DNA of 64,000 bases from Pacificibacter maritimus (GCF_003814915.1 NZ_RKQK01000001.1:946031-1010030); one strand, 5' to 3'; shown: positions 44,419 to 52,611, numbered from the stretch's first letter. Notes: generated by a model not told the origin, from the sequence alone. Program-made: numbers and translations.

Positions 44419-46089
44419 ATGTATTCCTACAATGATTTTGACGAAGCTTTCGTACGCGAACGTGTGGCGCAATTTACAGGCCAAGTAGAACGTCGCATCG
44501 ACGGGTCTTTGACCGAAGAAGAATTCCGCCCCCTGCGTTTGATGAATGGTCTGTACCTGCAATTGCACGCTTACATGCTGCGCGTGGCCATCCCATATGG
44601 CACCTTGAACCCCGATCAAATGGATCAACTGGCAATGCTGGCTGAAAAATATGACAAGGGCTATGGCCACTTCACCACACGCCAAAACATTCAGTACAAC
44701 TGGCCCAAACTGCCAGACGTCCCCGCTATGCTGGAAGCTTTGGCAGATGTGGGCATGCATGCGATTCAAACATCAGGCAACACAATTCGCAACGTAACGG
44801 CAGATCATTTTGCAGGTGCTGCGGCGGACGAAGAATTTGATCCACGCCCAGTGGCTGAATTGATCCGTCAATGGTCAACCGATCACCCCGAATTCCAGTT
44901 CTTGCCACGTAAATTTAAAGTTGCGGTCACAGGCGCGCCGAACGACCGTGCAGTCGTGCGCGCCCATGATATTGGCTTGGTTTTGAAAGAACAAAATGGC
45001 GTCAAAGGCGCTGAAGTCATCGTGGGCGGAGGCCTTGGCCGCACACCTATGGTTGGCAAAACGCTTAATGACTTTGTGCCCTTTGCAGATTTGTTGCCCT
45101 ATATCGAGGCAACTGTATCTGTGTGGAACCTTTTGGGCCGCCGCGACAACAAATACAAAGCGCGCATCAAGATCACCGTTCACGAACATGGTATCGAAGA
45201 TATTCGCGCCCGTGTCGACGCGCGTTTCGCACAAATCAAACCGACTTTTGGCGGCATTGATATGGAAATGCTGGCACAGATCGAACAACATTTCATGCCA
45301 CCTTTGTTCATCGACAAGCCTGTCGATGCCTATGAGCGTGCCTATGAAAATGATCCTGTATTCCGCGCTTGGGCTGACACAAATCTGGCGGCGCACAAGA
45401 ATGACGCCTATGCCATTGTTACGATTTCTTTGAAGAAACCTGGCGCCACACCTGGGGATGCATCTGCAGATCAAATGCGGTCCATGGCACAACTGGCGCG
45501 TGATTATGCCCATGACGAATTGCGCATTTCTCATGAGCAAAACGTGATCTTGCCACATGTTCACAAATCAAACCTGCCTGCCCTGCACGCGATTTTGAAG
45601 AGCAACGATCTGGCGACAGCAAACGCGGGCCTTGTGTCTGATATTATCGCCTGCCCTGGTATGGATTACTGTGCTTTGGCGACTGCGCGGTCTATTCCTG
45701 TGGCCCAAGGCATTGCTTCGCGGTTTGATGAGTTAAAACTGGAACATGAAATCGGCCAGCTTAAGATCAAGATTTCAGGCTGCATCAACGCCTGTGGTCA
45801 CCACCACGTGGGCCATATCGGCATCTTGGGCTTGGATCGTGCGGGTGTTGAAAACTATCAGATCACTTTGGGTGGCGACGGCACTGAAACCACTGTAATT
45901 GGCGATCGCACGGGGCCAGGATTTGCATATGATGAAATCATTCCAGCGATCGAACGCTTGATCTACGCCTATTTGGAAGTCCGCTTGGACTCAGATGAAA
46001 CATTCCTAGAAACCTACCGCCGCCTTGGCATGGGCCCATTCAAAACGGCGCTTTATCCACCGAAAGAGGACAAAGCTAATGCCGCATGA
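44419..46089 (+). CDS. cysI: Nitrite/sulfite reductase (siroheme, 4Fe-4S)
   Basis: The enzyme reduces sulfite to sulfide by six electrons for cysteine synthesis. The 556-residue protein has two sulfite-reductase repeats. The ferredoxin-like part shows RPLRLMNGLYLQLHAYMLRVAIPYGTLNPDQM and NIQYNWPKLPDVPAMLEALADVGMHAIQTSGNTIRNVT. The cysteine cluster for 4Fe-4S and siroheme lies in IIACPGMDYCALATARS (about 410-427) and KISGCINACGHHHVGHIGILG (about 450-470). Gene context (cysH, DUF934, fpr) points to sulfite. The four-base clusters C-x5-C and C-x3-C are complete. cysH starts inside its last codons. Confidence 0.93.
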   Translation: MYSYNDFDEAFVRERVAQFTGQVERRIDGSLTEEEFRPLRLMNGLYLQLHAYMLRVAIPYGTLNPDQMDQLAMLAEKYDKGYGHFTTRQNIQYNWPKLPDVPAMLEALADVGMHAIQTSGNTIRNVTADHFAGAAADEEFDPRPVAELIRQWSTDHPEFQFLPRKFKVAVTGAPNDRAVVRAHDIGLVLKEQNGVKGAEVIVGGGLGRTPMVGKTLNDFVPFADLLPYIEATVSVWNLLGRRDNKYKARIKITVHEHGIEDIRARVDARFAQIKPTFGGIDMEMLAQIEQHFMPPLFIDKPVDAYERAYENDPVFRAWADTNLAAHKNDAYAIVTISLKKPGATPGDASADQMRSMAQLARDYAHDELRISHEQNVILPHVHKSNLPALHAILKSNDLATANAGLVSDIIACPGMDYCALATARSIPVAQGIASRFDELKLEHEIGQLKIKISGCINACGHHHVGHIGILGLDRAGVENYQITLGGDGTETTVIGDRTGPGFAYDEIIPAIERLIYAYLEVRLDSDETFLETYRRLGMGPFKTALYPPKEDKANAA

Positions 46090-46876
46090 GGCCGCACTTT
46101 TAGCGCAAGAATTTGGCACAGTGGATGAACGTGTGGCGCGCTTGAATGCGCGCTACGTGAACCACTCTGCCACCTCGGTGCTGGAACTGGCTTTGCGTGA
46201 TGCAGAGCTGGGTCGCATTGCCTTGGTGTCTAGTTTCGGCGCTGAATCTGTTGTGTTGTTGCACATGATTTCAGTGATGAAACCCGACACGCCTGTGATC
46301 TTTATCGACACGCAAATGCTGTTTCAGGAAACCATCGACTATCAGCTTGAGTTGATCGACAAACTGGATCTGCGCGATGTGCGCCGTATTCAACCAAAGC
46401 CCGCGAATGTGGCTAAGATTGACCCTGATGGCACGTTGAACCAGCGCGATACTGATGCGTGTTGTGATCTGCGTAAAACTGTTCCGTTGCAAGACGCGAT
46501 GGAAGGATTTGACGCATGGATTACAGGGCGCAAACGCTTTCAAGCGGGATCTCGTTCAACCTTGGATTTCTTTGAAAACGAATTGGACACGCGGATCAAA
46601 ATCAATCCTTTGGCCCATTGGGCGCCTGAGGATGTCAAAGATTACATGATAAACAACCGCCTGCCCCGCCATCCGCTGGTGGCAAAAGGATACCCGTCTA
46701 TCGGCTGTGCGCCTTGCACATCCCCTGTTAAAGAAGGCGAAGATCCCCGCGCTGGACGCTGGCGTGGTCAGGAAAAAATCGAATGTGGCATTCACTTTGT
46801 GGATGGCAAAATGGTGCGCGGCCCCCTGCCAGTGGCAGAGACATCCGACAGCAGCACAAAAGGAGACGCAGCATGA
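46079..46876 (+). CDS. cysH: Adenylyl-sulfate (APS) reductase-type CysH
   Basis: The enzyme reduces APS (or PAPS) to sulfite. The 265-residue protein from ATG 46079 overlaps cysI by 11 bases. The nucleotide-binding part is RIALVSSFGAESVVLLHMI, followed by the cysteine pairs C128-C129 (TDACCDLRK) and C210-x2-C213 (GCAPCTSP) that hold a 4Fe-4S cluster in APS reductases. The catalytic ECGIHF has C236. Enzymes that use PAPS in E. coli lack the four cluster cysteines, so APS is the more likely substrate here. The ATGA overlap leads on to DUF934. Confidence 0.94.
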   Translation: MPHEAALLAQEFGTVDERVARLNARYVNHSATSVLELALRDAELGRIALVSSFGAESVVLLHMISVMKPDTPVIFIDTQMLFQETIDYQLELIDKLDLRDVRRIQPKPANVAKIDPDGTLNQRDTDACCDLRKTVPLQDAMEGFDAWITGRKRFQAGSRSTLDFFENELDTRIKINPLAHWAPEDVKDYMINNRLPRHPLVAKGYPSIGCAPCTSPVKEGEDPRAGRWRGQEKIECGIHFVDGKMVRGPLPVAETSDSSTKGDAA

Positions 46877-47253
46877 GCGTGATTGTACAAGACAGCGGCT
46901 TTGTGGCTGAAGATTTCACAGGCGAATGGCTTGATCTGGCGTCAGATACTGATCCATCGACATTGGCACAATTCGCAGGTGCAGCGGCGATCCGCATTGA
47001 TTTCCCCAGCTTCGCAGACGGGCGCGGCTTCACCTTGGCCAAGATGTTGCGTCTTGCTGGCTTCAAAGGCCGCTTGCGCGCAAATGGCCATGTGATTGCG
47101 GATCAATATGCCATGGCACGCCGCTCTGGCTTTGATGAAGTGTCCATCGACGATGATTTGGCCGCCCGTCAACCGCAAGATCAGTGGCTCGCCCGCGCCA
47201 ATTGGCAAGCCCATGATTATCAAGCCCGCGTGCGCCGCGCAGCGACCGTATAA
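46873..47253 (+). CDS. DUF934 protein (sulfur assimilation)
   Basis: A 126-residue protein whose start overlaps the cysH stop (ATGA). DUF934 proteins are always near sulfite or nitrite reductases, and here the blocks FAGAAAIRIDFPSFADGRGFTLAKMLRLAGFKGRLRANGHVIADQYAMARRSGFDEVSIDDDLA are recognisable. They are sometimes called CysX and are thought to help cysI activity or electron transfer, but this is not firmly known. The gene is followed by a 100-base gap before fpr, with a short partial hairpin. Confidence 0.9.
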   Translation: MSVIVQDSGFVAEDFTGEWLDLASDTDPSTLAQFAGAAAIRIDFPSFADGRGFTLAKMLRLAGFKGRLRANGHVIADQYAMARRSGFDEVSIDDDLAARQPQDQWLARANWQAHDYQARVRRAATV

Positions 47254-47354
47254 GACGACCACAGATCACGGGTTTGGCGCCTGCGCCAGCATGATCTACA
47301 TCAAAGCGATCTGGGATCATCCCAAGCAAAAAGGGCCCTTAGCTAGACAGGGCA

Positions 47355-48197
47355 ATGAGTGATATGACAGAACAAACAGCCGTGACAGAAAAACCCAAAG
47401 CAGTTCCCGCTTTGCCAAATGCAGCAAAAGTGACAGAAGTCACCCATTGGACCGATCGTTTGTTTTCGTTCAAGGTTGAGCGCCCACAAACGCTGCGCTT
47501 TCGCTCTGGCGAATTCGTGATGATCGGCCTCATGGGCGATGCGCACCCTGAAACGGGCGTGCAAAAACCACTGATGCGCGCTTATTCCATTGCTTCGCCG
47601 TCTTGGGATGAAGAATTGGAATTCTACTCGATCAAGGTGCAAGACGGTCCTTTGACGTCCAAGTTACAGCACATCAAAGTTGGCGATGAAATCATCTTGC
47701 GCCCCAAACCTGTTGGGACTTTGGTGACAGATGCGATTTTGCCGGGCAAGCGTTTGTGGATGTTTGCCACAGGCACAGGTATCGCCCCCTTCGCGTCATT
47801 GATGCGTGAGCCTGAAGTCTACGAGAAATACGACGAAGTCATTCTGATGCACACCTGCCGCGAAGTGGGTGAATTGGAATATGGCCGCAAGCTGGTTGAG
47901 CACATCAAATCCGATGAAATGCTTTCAGAAATCGAAGTTGGCAAACTGCGGTATTACCCAACCACCACGCGTGAAGAATTTCACCAAATGGGCCGTGTAA
48001 CTGACAACCTGATATCTGGCAAAGTCTTTGAAGATCTCGGCATTGATCCTATCAACCCTGAAACAGATCGCGGTATGGTCTGTGGCAACTTGGCATTCAA
48101 CAAAGACATCATGGAAATTTTGGATGGCTTTGGTCTGCGTGAGGGCGCGAACTCTGAGCCAAAAGAATATGTGGTCGAAAAGGCTTTTGTCGACTGA
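47355..48197 (+). CDS. fpr: Ferredoxin-NADP reductase
   Basis: The flavin enzyme passes electrons between NADPH and ferredoxin. The 280-residue protein has an FAD-binding barrel (TDRLFSFKVERPQTLRFRSGEFVMIGL, PLMRAYSIASPSWDEELEFYSIKVQDGPLTSKLQHIKVGDEIIL) and an NADP-binding half (MFATGTGIAPFASLMREPEVY, VILMHTCREVGELEYGRKLVEHI, and GMVCGNLAFNKDIMEILDGFGLREGANSEPKEYVVEKAFVD). The C-terminal aromatic or acidic end is usual. It may supply electrons to the CysI-type reductase in the same cluster. A strong hairpin follows the stop. Confidence 0.93.
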   Translation: MSDMTEQTAVTEKPKAVPALPNAAKVTEVTHWTDRLFSFKVERPQTLRFRSGEFVMIGLMGDAHPETGVQKPLMRAYSIASPSWDEELEFYSIKVQDGPLTSKLQHIKVGDEIILRPKPVGTLVTDAILPGKRLWMFATGTGIAPFASLMREPEVYEKYDEVILMHTCREVGELEYGRKLVEHIKSDEMLSEIEVGKLRYYPTTTREEFHQMGRVTDNLISGKVFEDLGIDPINPETDRGMVCGNLAFNKDIMEILDGFGLREGANSEPKEYVVEKAFVD

Positions 48198-48225
48198 TCC
48201 ATACTAATTTTGCTGATTGAAATAG

Positions 48226-48254
48226 AAAGCTCGCATGAAAATGCGGGCTTTTTT
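48226..48254 (+). terminator. Terminator after fpr
   Basis: AAAGCTCGCAT pairs with ATGCGGGCTTT around a GAAA tetraloop and is followed by six T within the stem end and tail. It lies 29 bases after the stop. Confidence 0.9.
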
Positions 48255-48280
48255 CTTGGGCCTATTTGGGGTTGCGGCAT

Positions 48281-48314
48281 AAAAAAAGGGCCGCACAGAC
48301 ATGCTGCGCGGCCC
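48281..48314 (-). terminator. Terminator of the hendecad lipoprotein gene
   Basis: On the minus strand a GC-rich stem (GGGCCGC/GCGGCCC with inner CA/TG pairing) is followed by seven T. It is 24 bases after the lipoprotein stop. Confidence 0.88.
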
Positions 48315-48337
48315 CTGTCTAAGCTATGCTTATAATC

Positions 48338-49192
48338 TTAGAGACCCATCAAAGTGCGGGCTTTTTCCAAGATTTTTTCCAAGATAACTGGGTTGTTTTG
48401 AGCTTGCTCAATACCAGAAATCACTGTGACTTTTGCTTGTGCATCCAACATTGGTGCCGCTTCGATCAAGTCTTTTGCTTTGTCGATATCAAAGCCGTCA
48501 ACGGTCAAAACTTCTTTAGCAGCTGCAATTGAAAACTCTGGGGTTGCGTCAGTTGCCATTGCTTCAGCGCCTTCGGCAGCGTCAGTCGCCATTGCTTCAG
48601 CGCCTTCAGCAGCGTCAGTTGCCATTGCTTCAGCACCTTCGACAGCGTCAGTTGCCATTGCATCCGCACCTTCAGCAGCGTCAGTCGCCATTGCTTCAGC
48701 ATCGTCCATTGCGTCGCTCGCCATGTCAGTTGCAGCAGTCGCCGCATCTTTTGCGCCATCAGCCGCTTCAGTTGCCATGTCAGTTGCAGCATCCGCAGCA
48801 TCAGTCGCCATTTCTGTCGCGCCGTCTACCGCAGCGCCAGCCGCATCCGCAGCATCAGACGCCATCTCAGATGTTGCATCAACTGCGTCAGATGCCATTT
48901 CGGTTGCCGCATCTGCTGCATCCGATGCCATTTCTGTCGCGCTGTCTACTGCATCTCCAGCTGCGTCAGCCGCATCTTCGGCCATCTCAGTTGCAGCGTC
49001 CGCCGCGTCTGATACCGCATCTTTTGCAGCGTCAAGCATTGAGCCAGCAGTCTCTCCAGCAGCTTCAGCAGTTGTTTCAGTGGCTTCAACTGTTGCTTCA
49101 GTTGTTTCAGCTACTTTTTCTTCTTCTTTACAAGCGGCAAGGCTTAGCGCTAGGCCAGTTGCAACAGCTGCAGTAACAAAACGATTGGTCAT
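48338..49192 (-). CDS. Lipoprotein with Ala-rich hendecad repeats
   Basis: The protein is 284 residues from ATG 49192 (GAGGATC ribosome site; the frame from 49306 is longer but has none). MTNRFVTAAVATGLALSLAAC is a lipoprotein signal with C21 as the lipid site. Then twelve or so units of eleven residues of type [S/T]DAA[D/E][A/G]A[T/E][E/A]MA, some extended by seven to eighteen, run from about residue 65 to 210. The 11-residue period suits an amphipathic right-handed coil or long helix, as in LEA-like proteins. A compact C-terminal part (ILEAAP-like DLIEAAPMLDAQAKVTVISGIEQAQNNPVILEKILEKARTLMGL) follows. No function is known; it may be an envelope spacer or stress protectant. The DNA repeats make the opposite strand open by chance. 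Confidence 0.85.
   Translation of the reverse strand: MTNRFVTAAVATGLALSLAACKEEEKVAETTEATVEATETTAEAAGETAGSMLDAAKDAVSDAADAATEMAEDAADAAGDAVDSATEMASDAADAATEMASDAVDATSEMASDAADAAGAAVDGATEMATDAADAATDMATEAADGAKDAATAATDMASDAMDDAEAMATDAAEGADAMATDAVEGAEAMATDAAEGAEAMATDAAEGAEAMATDATPEFSIAAAKEVLTVDGFDIDKAKDLIEAAPMLDAQAKVTVISGIEQAQNNPVILEKILEKARTLMGL
48546..48710 (-). repeat. Five 33-bp tandem repeats inside the lipoprotein gene
   Basis: Five consecutive 33-bp units (48546-48578, 48579-48611, 48612-48644, 48645-48677, 48678-48710) share most bases; the first three differ at only a few positions. Each codes for one 11-residue unit, so gain or loss of units keeps the frame and should vary between strains. 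Confidence 0.9.
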
Positions 49193-49389
49193 TTCTTGAT
49201 CCTCACGAGATACAATTTCCTTTATGTCATCCATATCGCATGCTGCACCTGCAATTAAAAGGGTTTCAAAGCGCAGAAAACTCCCCTTTCTTACAAACAA
49301 GCACATTGATGCCGAGTTTGCGGTTGTAAGCCCCCGATAAAACCCCTATTTTTCGCGCATAGAACATGAACAGCTAATAGGAGCTCATC

Positions 49390-49935
49390 ATAGCCCGCAG
49401 ACCTCACAATGCCCCGCCCCAACGTGATACTGGCCCTCGCACGAATGAACGCATTCGCTGCCCAGAGGTGCGCCTTATCGGAGCAGAGGGTGAAAACGTC
49501 GGCGTTGTTACGCCCGCACGTGCAATGGATTTAGCCGCCCAAGCAGGTCTTGACCTTGTCGAGATTTCGCCAAATGCGACCCCACCTGTTTGTAAGATCA
49601 TGGATTTTGGTAAGTTCAAATACGAACAGCAAAAACGTGAATCTGAAGCACGCAAAAAGCAAAAGATTATCGAGATCAAAGAGGTTAAATTCCGTCCTGG
49701 TACGGATGTGCATGACTACCAAGTCAAAATGCGTAACGTCTTAAAATTCTTGGAAAACGGCGATAAAGTTAAAGTAACTTTGCGTTTCCGTGGCCGCGAA
49801 ATGGCCCACCAAGATTTGGGGCGTCAGCTTCTTGAACGCGTCGCAGTTGACGTGAAAGAGATCGGTAAAGTTGAAAGCATGCCAAAAATGGAAGGCCGTC
49901 AAATGATCATGATGGTCGGACCACTGCCGCGTTAA
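49390..49935 (+). CDS. infC: Translation initiation factor IF-3, non-AUG start
   Basis: IF-3 binds the small ribosomal subunit and checks start codons. The frame gives [82 protein letters not shown], a full IF-3 N-domain, and ends in [21 protein letters not shown]. The first ATG or GTG in frame would cut off the conserved N-terminus. The codon at 49390 is ATA, with GGAG at 49380-49383 (6 bases of spacing); ATC at 49387 is the alternative. Rare start codons in infC serve autoregulation, because IF-3 rejects them. I used ATA, giving 181 residues. A terminator follows. Confidence 0.93.
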   Translation: MARRPHNAPPQRDTGPRTNERIRCPEVRLIGAEGENVGVVTPARAMDLAAQAGLDLVEISPNATPPVCKIMDFGKFKYEQQKRESEARKKQKIIEIKEVKFRPGTDVHDYQVKMRNVLKFLENGDKVKVTLRFRGREMAHQDLGRQLLERVAVDVKEIGKVESMPKMEGRQMIMMVGPLPR

Positions 49936-50026
49936 AATAACGCAAAATATCACGGTCGCACGCCCGAAGCAATCGGGCGGCACCATCAGACGCCTGCGAC
50001 ATCGCAGGGCCAAGTCTGGCAGGGTT

Positions 50027-50053
50027 ACCCCCGAAGCGGATCGTTTCGGGGGT
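50027..50053 (+). terminator. Terminator after infC
   Basis: ACCCCCGAA pairs with TTCGGGGGT around GCGGATCGT; the tail is ATTATTTT. It lies 91 bases after the stop. Confidence 0.85.
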
Positions 50054-50150
50054 ATTATTTTGCGCAGTCCATTTTGATCGCTCTCGCCTGAAAATAGACG
50101 AATCGCGCGAAGAAACGCGTATCCAGATTTACAAGGGATGCCTCATTGGC

Positions 50151-50188
50151 AAAAAAAGCGTCGCAGGAAAACGCACTACCTGCGACGC
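50151..50188 (-). terminator. Terminator of the candidate small RNA (or of the FadJ-like gene)
   Basis: A 10-bp perfect stem GCGTCGCAGG/CCTGCGACGC with an 11-base loop is followed on the minus strand by seven T. It is about 180 bases beyond the stop of the FadJ-like gene, far for a normal gene terminator. Confidence 0.88.
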
Positions 50189-50293
50189 CAAGGTCGTTAT
50201 CAGCCCACGCACAACAGGCAAACAACGTTCAGACAAAATAGTCTGAGGAAGGAGGCAACAGGCAAGACCAATATTGCCTCGGTGTTGCGCTCT
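50151..50293 (-). ncRNA. Candidate FNR-controlled small RNA
   Basis: The minus strand between the FadJ-like gene and infC's end has no gene with a start codon, but has the parts of an sRNA. A perfect FNR box lies at 50328-50341, and about 40-50 bases on is a possible start point near 50285-50293. A hairpin TCAGAC/GTCTGA lies at 50229-50246, and just 5' of it (in RNA sense) is the pyrimidine stretch CCTCCTTCCTC (50245-50255) that could pair with ribosome sites. A strong terminator stem GCGTCGCAGG/CCTGCGACGC (50158-50188) is followed by seven T (50151-50157). The 5' end is a guess. Confidence 0.5.
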
Positions 50294-50327
50294 ATGAAAT
50301 GTTTAAACGGTGCTGCGGATCAACACT

Positions 50328-50341
50328 TTGATCTGGATCAA
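50328..50341 (-). promoter_or_regulatory. Perfect FNR box
   Basis: TTGATCTGGATCAA matches the FNR/FnrL consensus TTGAT-N4-ATCAA at all ten defined positions. It is between the end of the FadJ-like gene and the sRNA region, 27 bases beyond the gene's stop, so it cannot be upstream of any annotated coding gene on either strand. It is assigned to the minus strand because a terminator follows there. Confidence 0.75.
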
Positions 50342-50368
50342 GTTGCAAACCAGCTTTGGTGACTTGAC

Positions 50369-52474
50369 TTAAAAATCGTTGAGATTTTCCAACAAATCAC
50401 CGTTTTTGATAAGCTCTGCCCACAATTGCACTGGCTCCCAAATATCTGGGGCTTCGAGTGAAAATTGGCGCAGCTTTTTTTGAACAACCAAGGGCGTCAT
50501 GATATCAGCTGCCATCATCGGCCCACCATGCCAGCGCGGATAGCCTTTCCCCATGAGCATCACGGCATCAATATCAATCGGGCGGGATGCCGCCCCAGTT
50601 TGCAGTGCTTTCGCCCCTGCATTTGCCTGCGCCAAGACAATGCGATCACAAATTTCAGAGTCGCTCATAAACACGCGATCTATACCAGCGCCTTCGCGAA
50701 TGGGATCAAGAATTGCAATGGCTGCGGAATCATCACCGCGAATTGCGTCAGACTGGCTAAGACTATAGGAATAAAATCCGCCTGATCCGCCCCGCCCTAA
50801 GCGCCCTTCTGCGACCAAAACAGTCGGGGCAACGCCGGAAAGATGCGCCAGACCAAGGGCGTCCATTTGCGCACAAGGTCCCGTTGCAAATCCATAGTTC
50901 TCCATCGCCGTGTCGATTTGAGAGGGTGAGACACCAAGCAAAAGCATCACGTCGACAGCATCCCAAATCGCGGCTTGCAAGGTATTGGCGATCAATCCGT
51001 CTTGGGCAGGCACGGTGATCGGCGCTTTGCCAAGTGTGCGCATAGCCGCGTAAGCAGAGGCAAATGCACGCTGGGACAAGTTTTCTGGGCGCACCAATTC
51101 TACAAGTCGCACAGCTTGGACCGGCGCAAAGAAATGCAGTCCCAAGAACCGATCTGAATGGGACAGGTCTTGTGCAATCCGCGTGAAACCATGATCACCA
51201 ATCGTTGCCAAGAGCGCCTCTTTATCGACGAATTCTTCTATACGGCTCAAGATTTGCGCACGCCGTTCGACCGATCCTGTTGAGGCTTCGATCACCAGAT
51301 CGCAAGCAGACAAGCTGCGCAGGCCGTCTGATCCTAGAAAACGCCCCAGACGTTCGTTTTTTTCCGCTTCACTGACTTGGCCCATCTGTGCCGCTTGATC
51401 GTAGGACCGTGTGACTTTGCTTTGCGCCAAAGCGACTTGATTTGCATCAGAACCGAAAAGCACCACAGAAAATCCGCGATCCAAAGCGATCATTGCGAGC
51501 CCAACGGCCATGTTTGACGTGCCTGCGATGCCGATGGATTGAATGGGCTGTGCGGGTTGAGGATCAAAATCAACGGGTCGCACAGCGCGGCGTTCGGCGT
51601 AGTTTGCATAGCGCATGGCTTTGACGTGGGGCGCACCGAGCATTTCGACTCGCGCCGCTTCTTCACGGAATAAGCCCGCTTCAAAGGGCAGCAAAACAGC
51701 AGCTTCTACGCAATCGATAATCAAGCGAGCGGGTGATGCATGATGTCGCGGTACCTTGGCGCGGCGGCGATTGATTTCGGCCATAAAGCCAGCGCCATCG
51801 GCCAGTCCTGTTGTCACATCACAAGACCTTGGTGCAGGTCGATCCGTTTGTTGAATTTTTGCACAAAAAGACGCGACGCCTTTGGGCGTACGCATATCGA
51901 CGACATGATCCACCAAGCCGACTTGCTGCGCTTGTTGGCCAAAAATTGATTTACCAGAAAGCAGCAGTTCCAGCGCCACATTCGGCCCTGTCAGGCGCGG
52001 CAATCTTTGGGTCACGCCACCGCCTGGTATCATGCCAAAGGTCACTTCAGGTGCTGCAAACCGTGCTTTTGGTCCACAAACCCGATAATGCGCAGCCAAA
52101 GCCAGCGCGAGCCCTGCTTCGAAAACCGTGCCGTGCAATGCGGCGACCACGGGTTTGGGGCTGGTCTCGATTGCCGCACAAAGATCGCTCAACGTTGGTG
52201 CAGCCTCAAGTTGACCTTCGGGCAAAGTTGCAAGTTCTTTCACATCGAAGCCCACACTGAACCCTGCGCCTTGACCGCGCAAACAGATCACAGTGACGGA
52301 CGGGTCATCTTGGGCCAATTGAAGGCTGCTTAAAAGCGATCTACGCAGATCCACTGTCAACGCATTTACGGGCGGGTTCGCCAACGTGATGTAGGCAACA
52401 TTTTTAGCGCTGCGTGTTGTCACCAGCGGTTTGACGTCATGCTCTTCAGGCACAGTGGCATCGGATCTGGTCAT
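50369..52474 (-). CDS. FadJ-like protein (enoyl-CoA hydratase / 3-hydroxyacyl-CoA dehydrogenase layout), degenerate motifs
   Basis: The 701-residue protein from ATG 52474 (GGAGAGG ahead) has the two-part FadJ/FadB layout: crotonase fold (about 20-200) and NAD-binding dehydrogenase (about 310-700). Key motifs are changed. In the crotonase part the usual G-G-G-x-E before the helix reads VFEAGLALALA (E missing), while the second glutamate E143 (PEV) is kept. In the Rossmann loop G-x-G-x-x-G reads GIAGTSNMAVG (315-325), and the N-T-S block reads ATIGDHG. The catalytic histidine and glutamate in GLHFFAPVQAVRLVELV remain. It may be inactive in one or both steps, or act on a special substrate. It stands alone. 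Confidence 0.85.
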   Translation of the reverse strand: MTRSDATVPEEHDVKPLVTTRSAKNVAYITLANPPVNALTVDLRRSLLSSLQLAQDDPSVTVICLRGQGAGFSVGFDVKELATLPEGQLEAAPTLSDLCAAIETSPKPVVAALHGTVFEAGLALALAAHYRVCGPKARFAAPEVTFGMIPGGGVTQRLPRLTGPNVALELLLSGKSIFGQQAQQVGLVDHVVDMRTPKGVASFCAKIQQTDRPAPRSCDVTTGLADGAGFMAEINRRRAKVPRHHASPARLIIDCVEAAVLLPFEAGLFREEAARVEMLGAPHVKAMRYANYAERRAVRPVDFDPQPAQPIQSIGIAGTSNMAVGLAMIALDRGFSVVLFGSDANQVALAQSKVTRSYDQAAQMGQVSEAEKNERLGRFLGSDGLRSLSACDLVIEASTGSVERRAQILSRIEEFVDKEALLATIGDHGFTRIAQDLSHSDRFLGLHFFAPVQAVRLVELVRPENLSQRAFASAYAAMRTLGKAPITVPAQDGLIANTLQAAIWDAVDVMLLLGVSPSQIDTAMENYGFATGPCAQMDALGLAHLSGVAPTVLVAEGRLGRGGSGGFYSYSLSQSDAIRGDDSAAIAILDPIREGAGIDRVFMSDSEICDRIVLAQANAGAKALQTGAASRPIDIDAVMLMGKGYPRWHGGPMMAADIMTPLVVQKKLRQFSLEAPDIWEPVQLWAELIKNGDLLENLNDF

Positions 52475-52611
52475 GTCCTCTCCGCGCAAAATTTTCTACA
52501 TCATGCTGAGAAGAAACAGAAAATGCAAGAACCCTTTGAATTGGCTCACAGATCGGTAAAAACCAGTACCGCATGTCGCGCGTCAGATTGTCAGACAGCT
52601 ATGACGACAGG

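Noticed and set aside
48426-49199. A 257-codon open frame on the plus strand opposite the lipoprotein gene
   Set aside because: It is the mirror of the Ala-rich repeat; the residues (SAASVAIASAPS) follow from repeat codons, and the minus frame has the signal peptide, ribosome site and terminator.
50138-50362. A 74-codon plus-strand frame after infC
   Set aside because: It runs through the minus-strand terminator and FNR box, is rich in Arg/Gln without domain pattern, and has no ribosome site.
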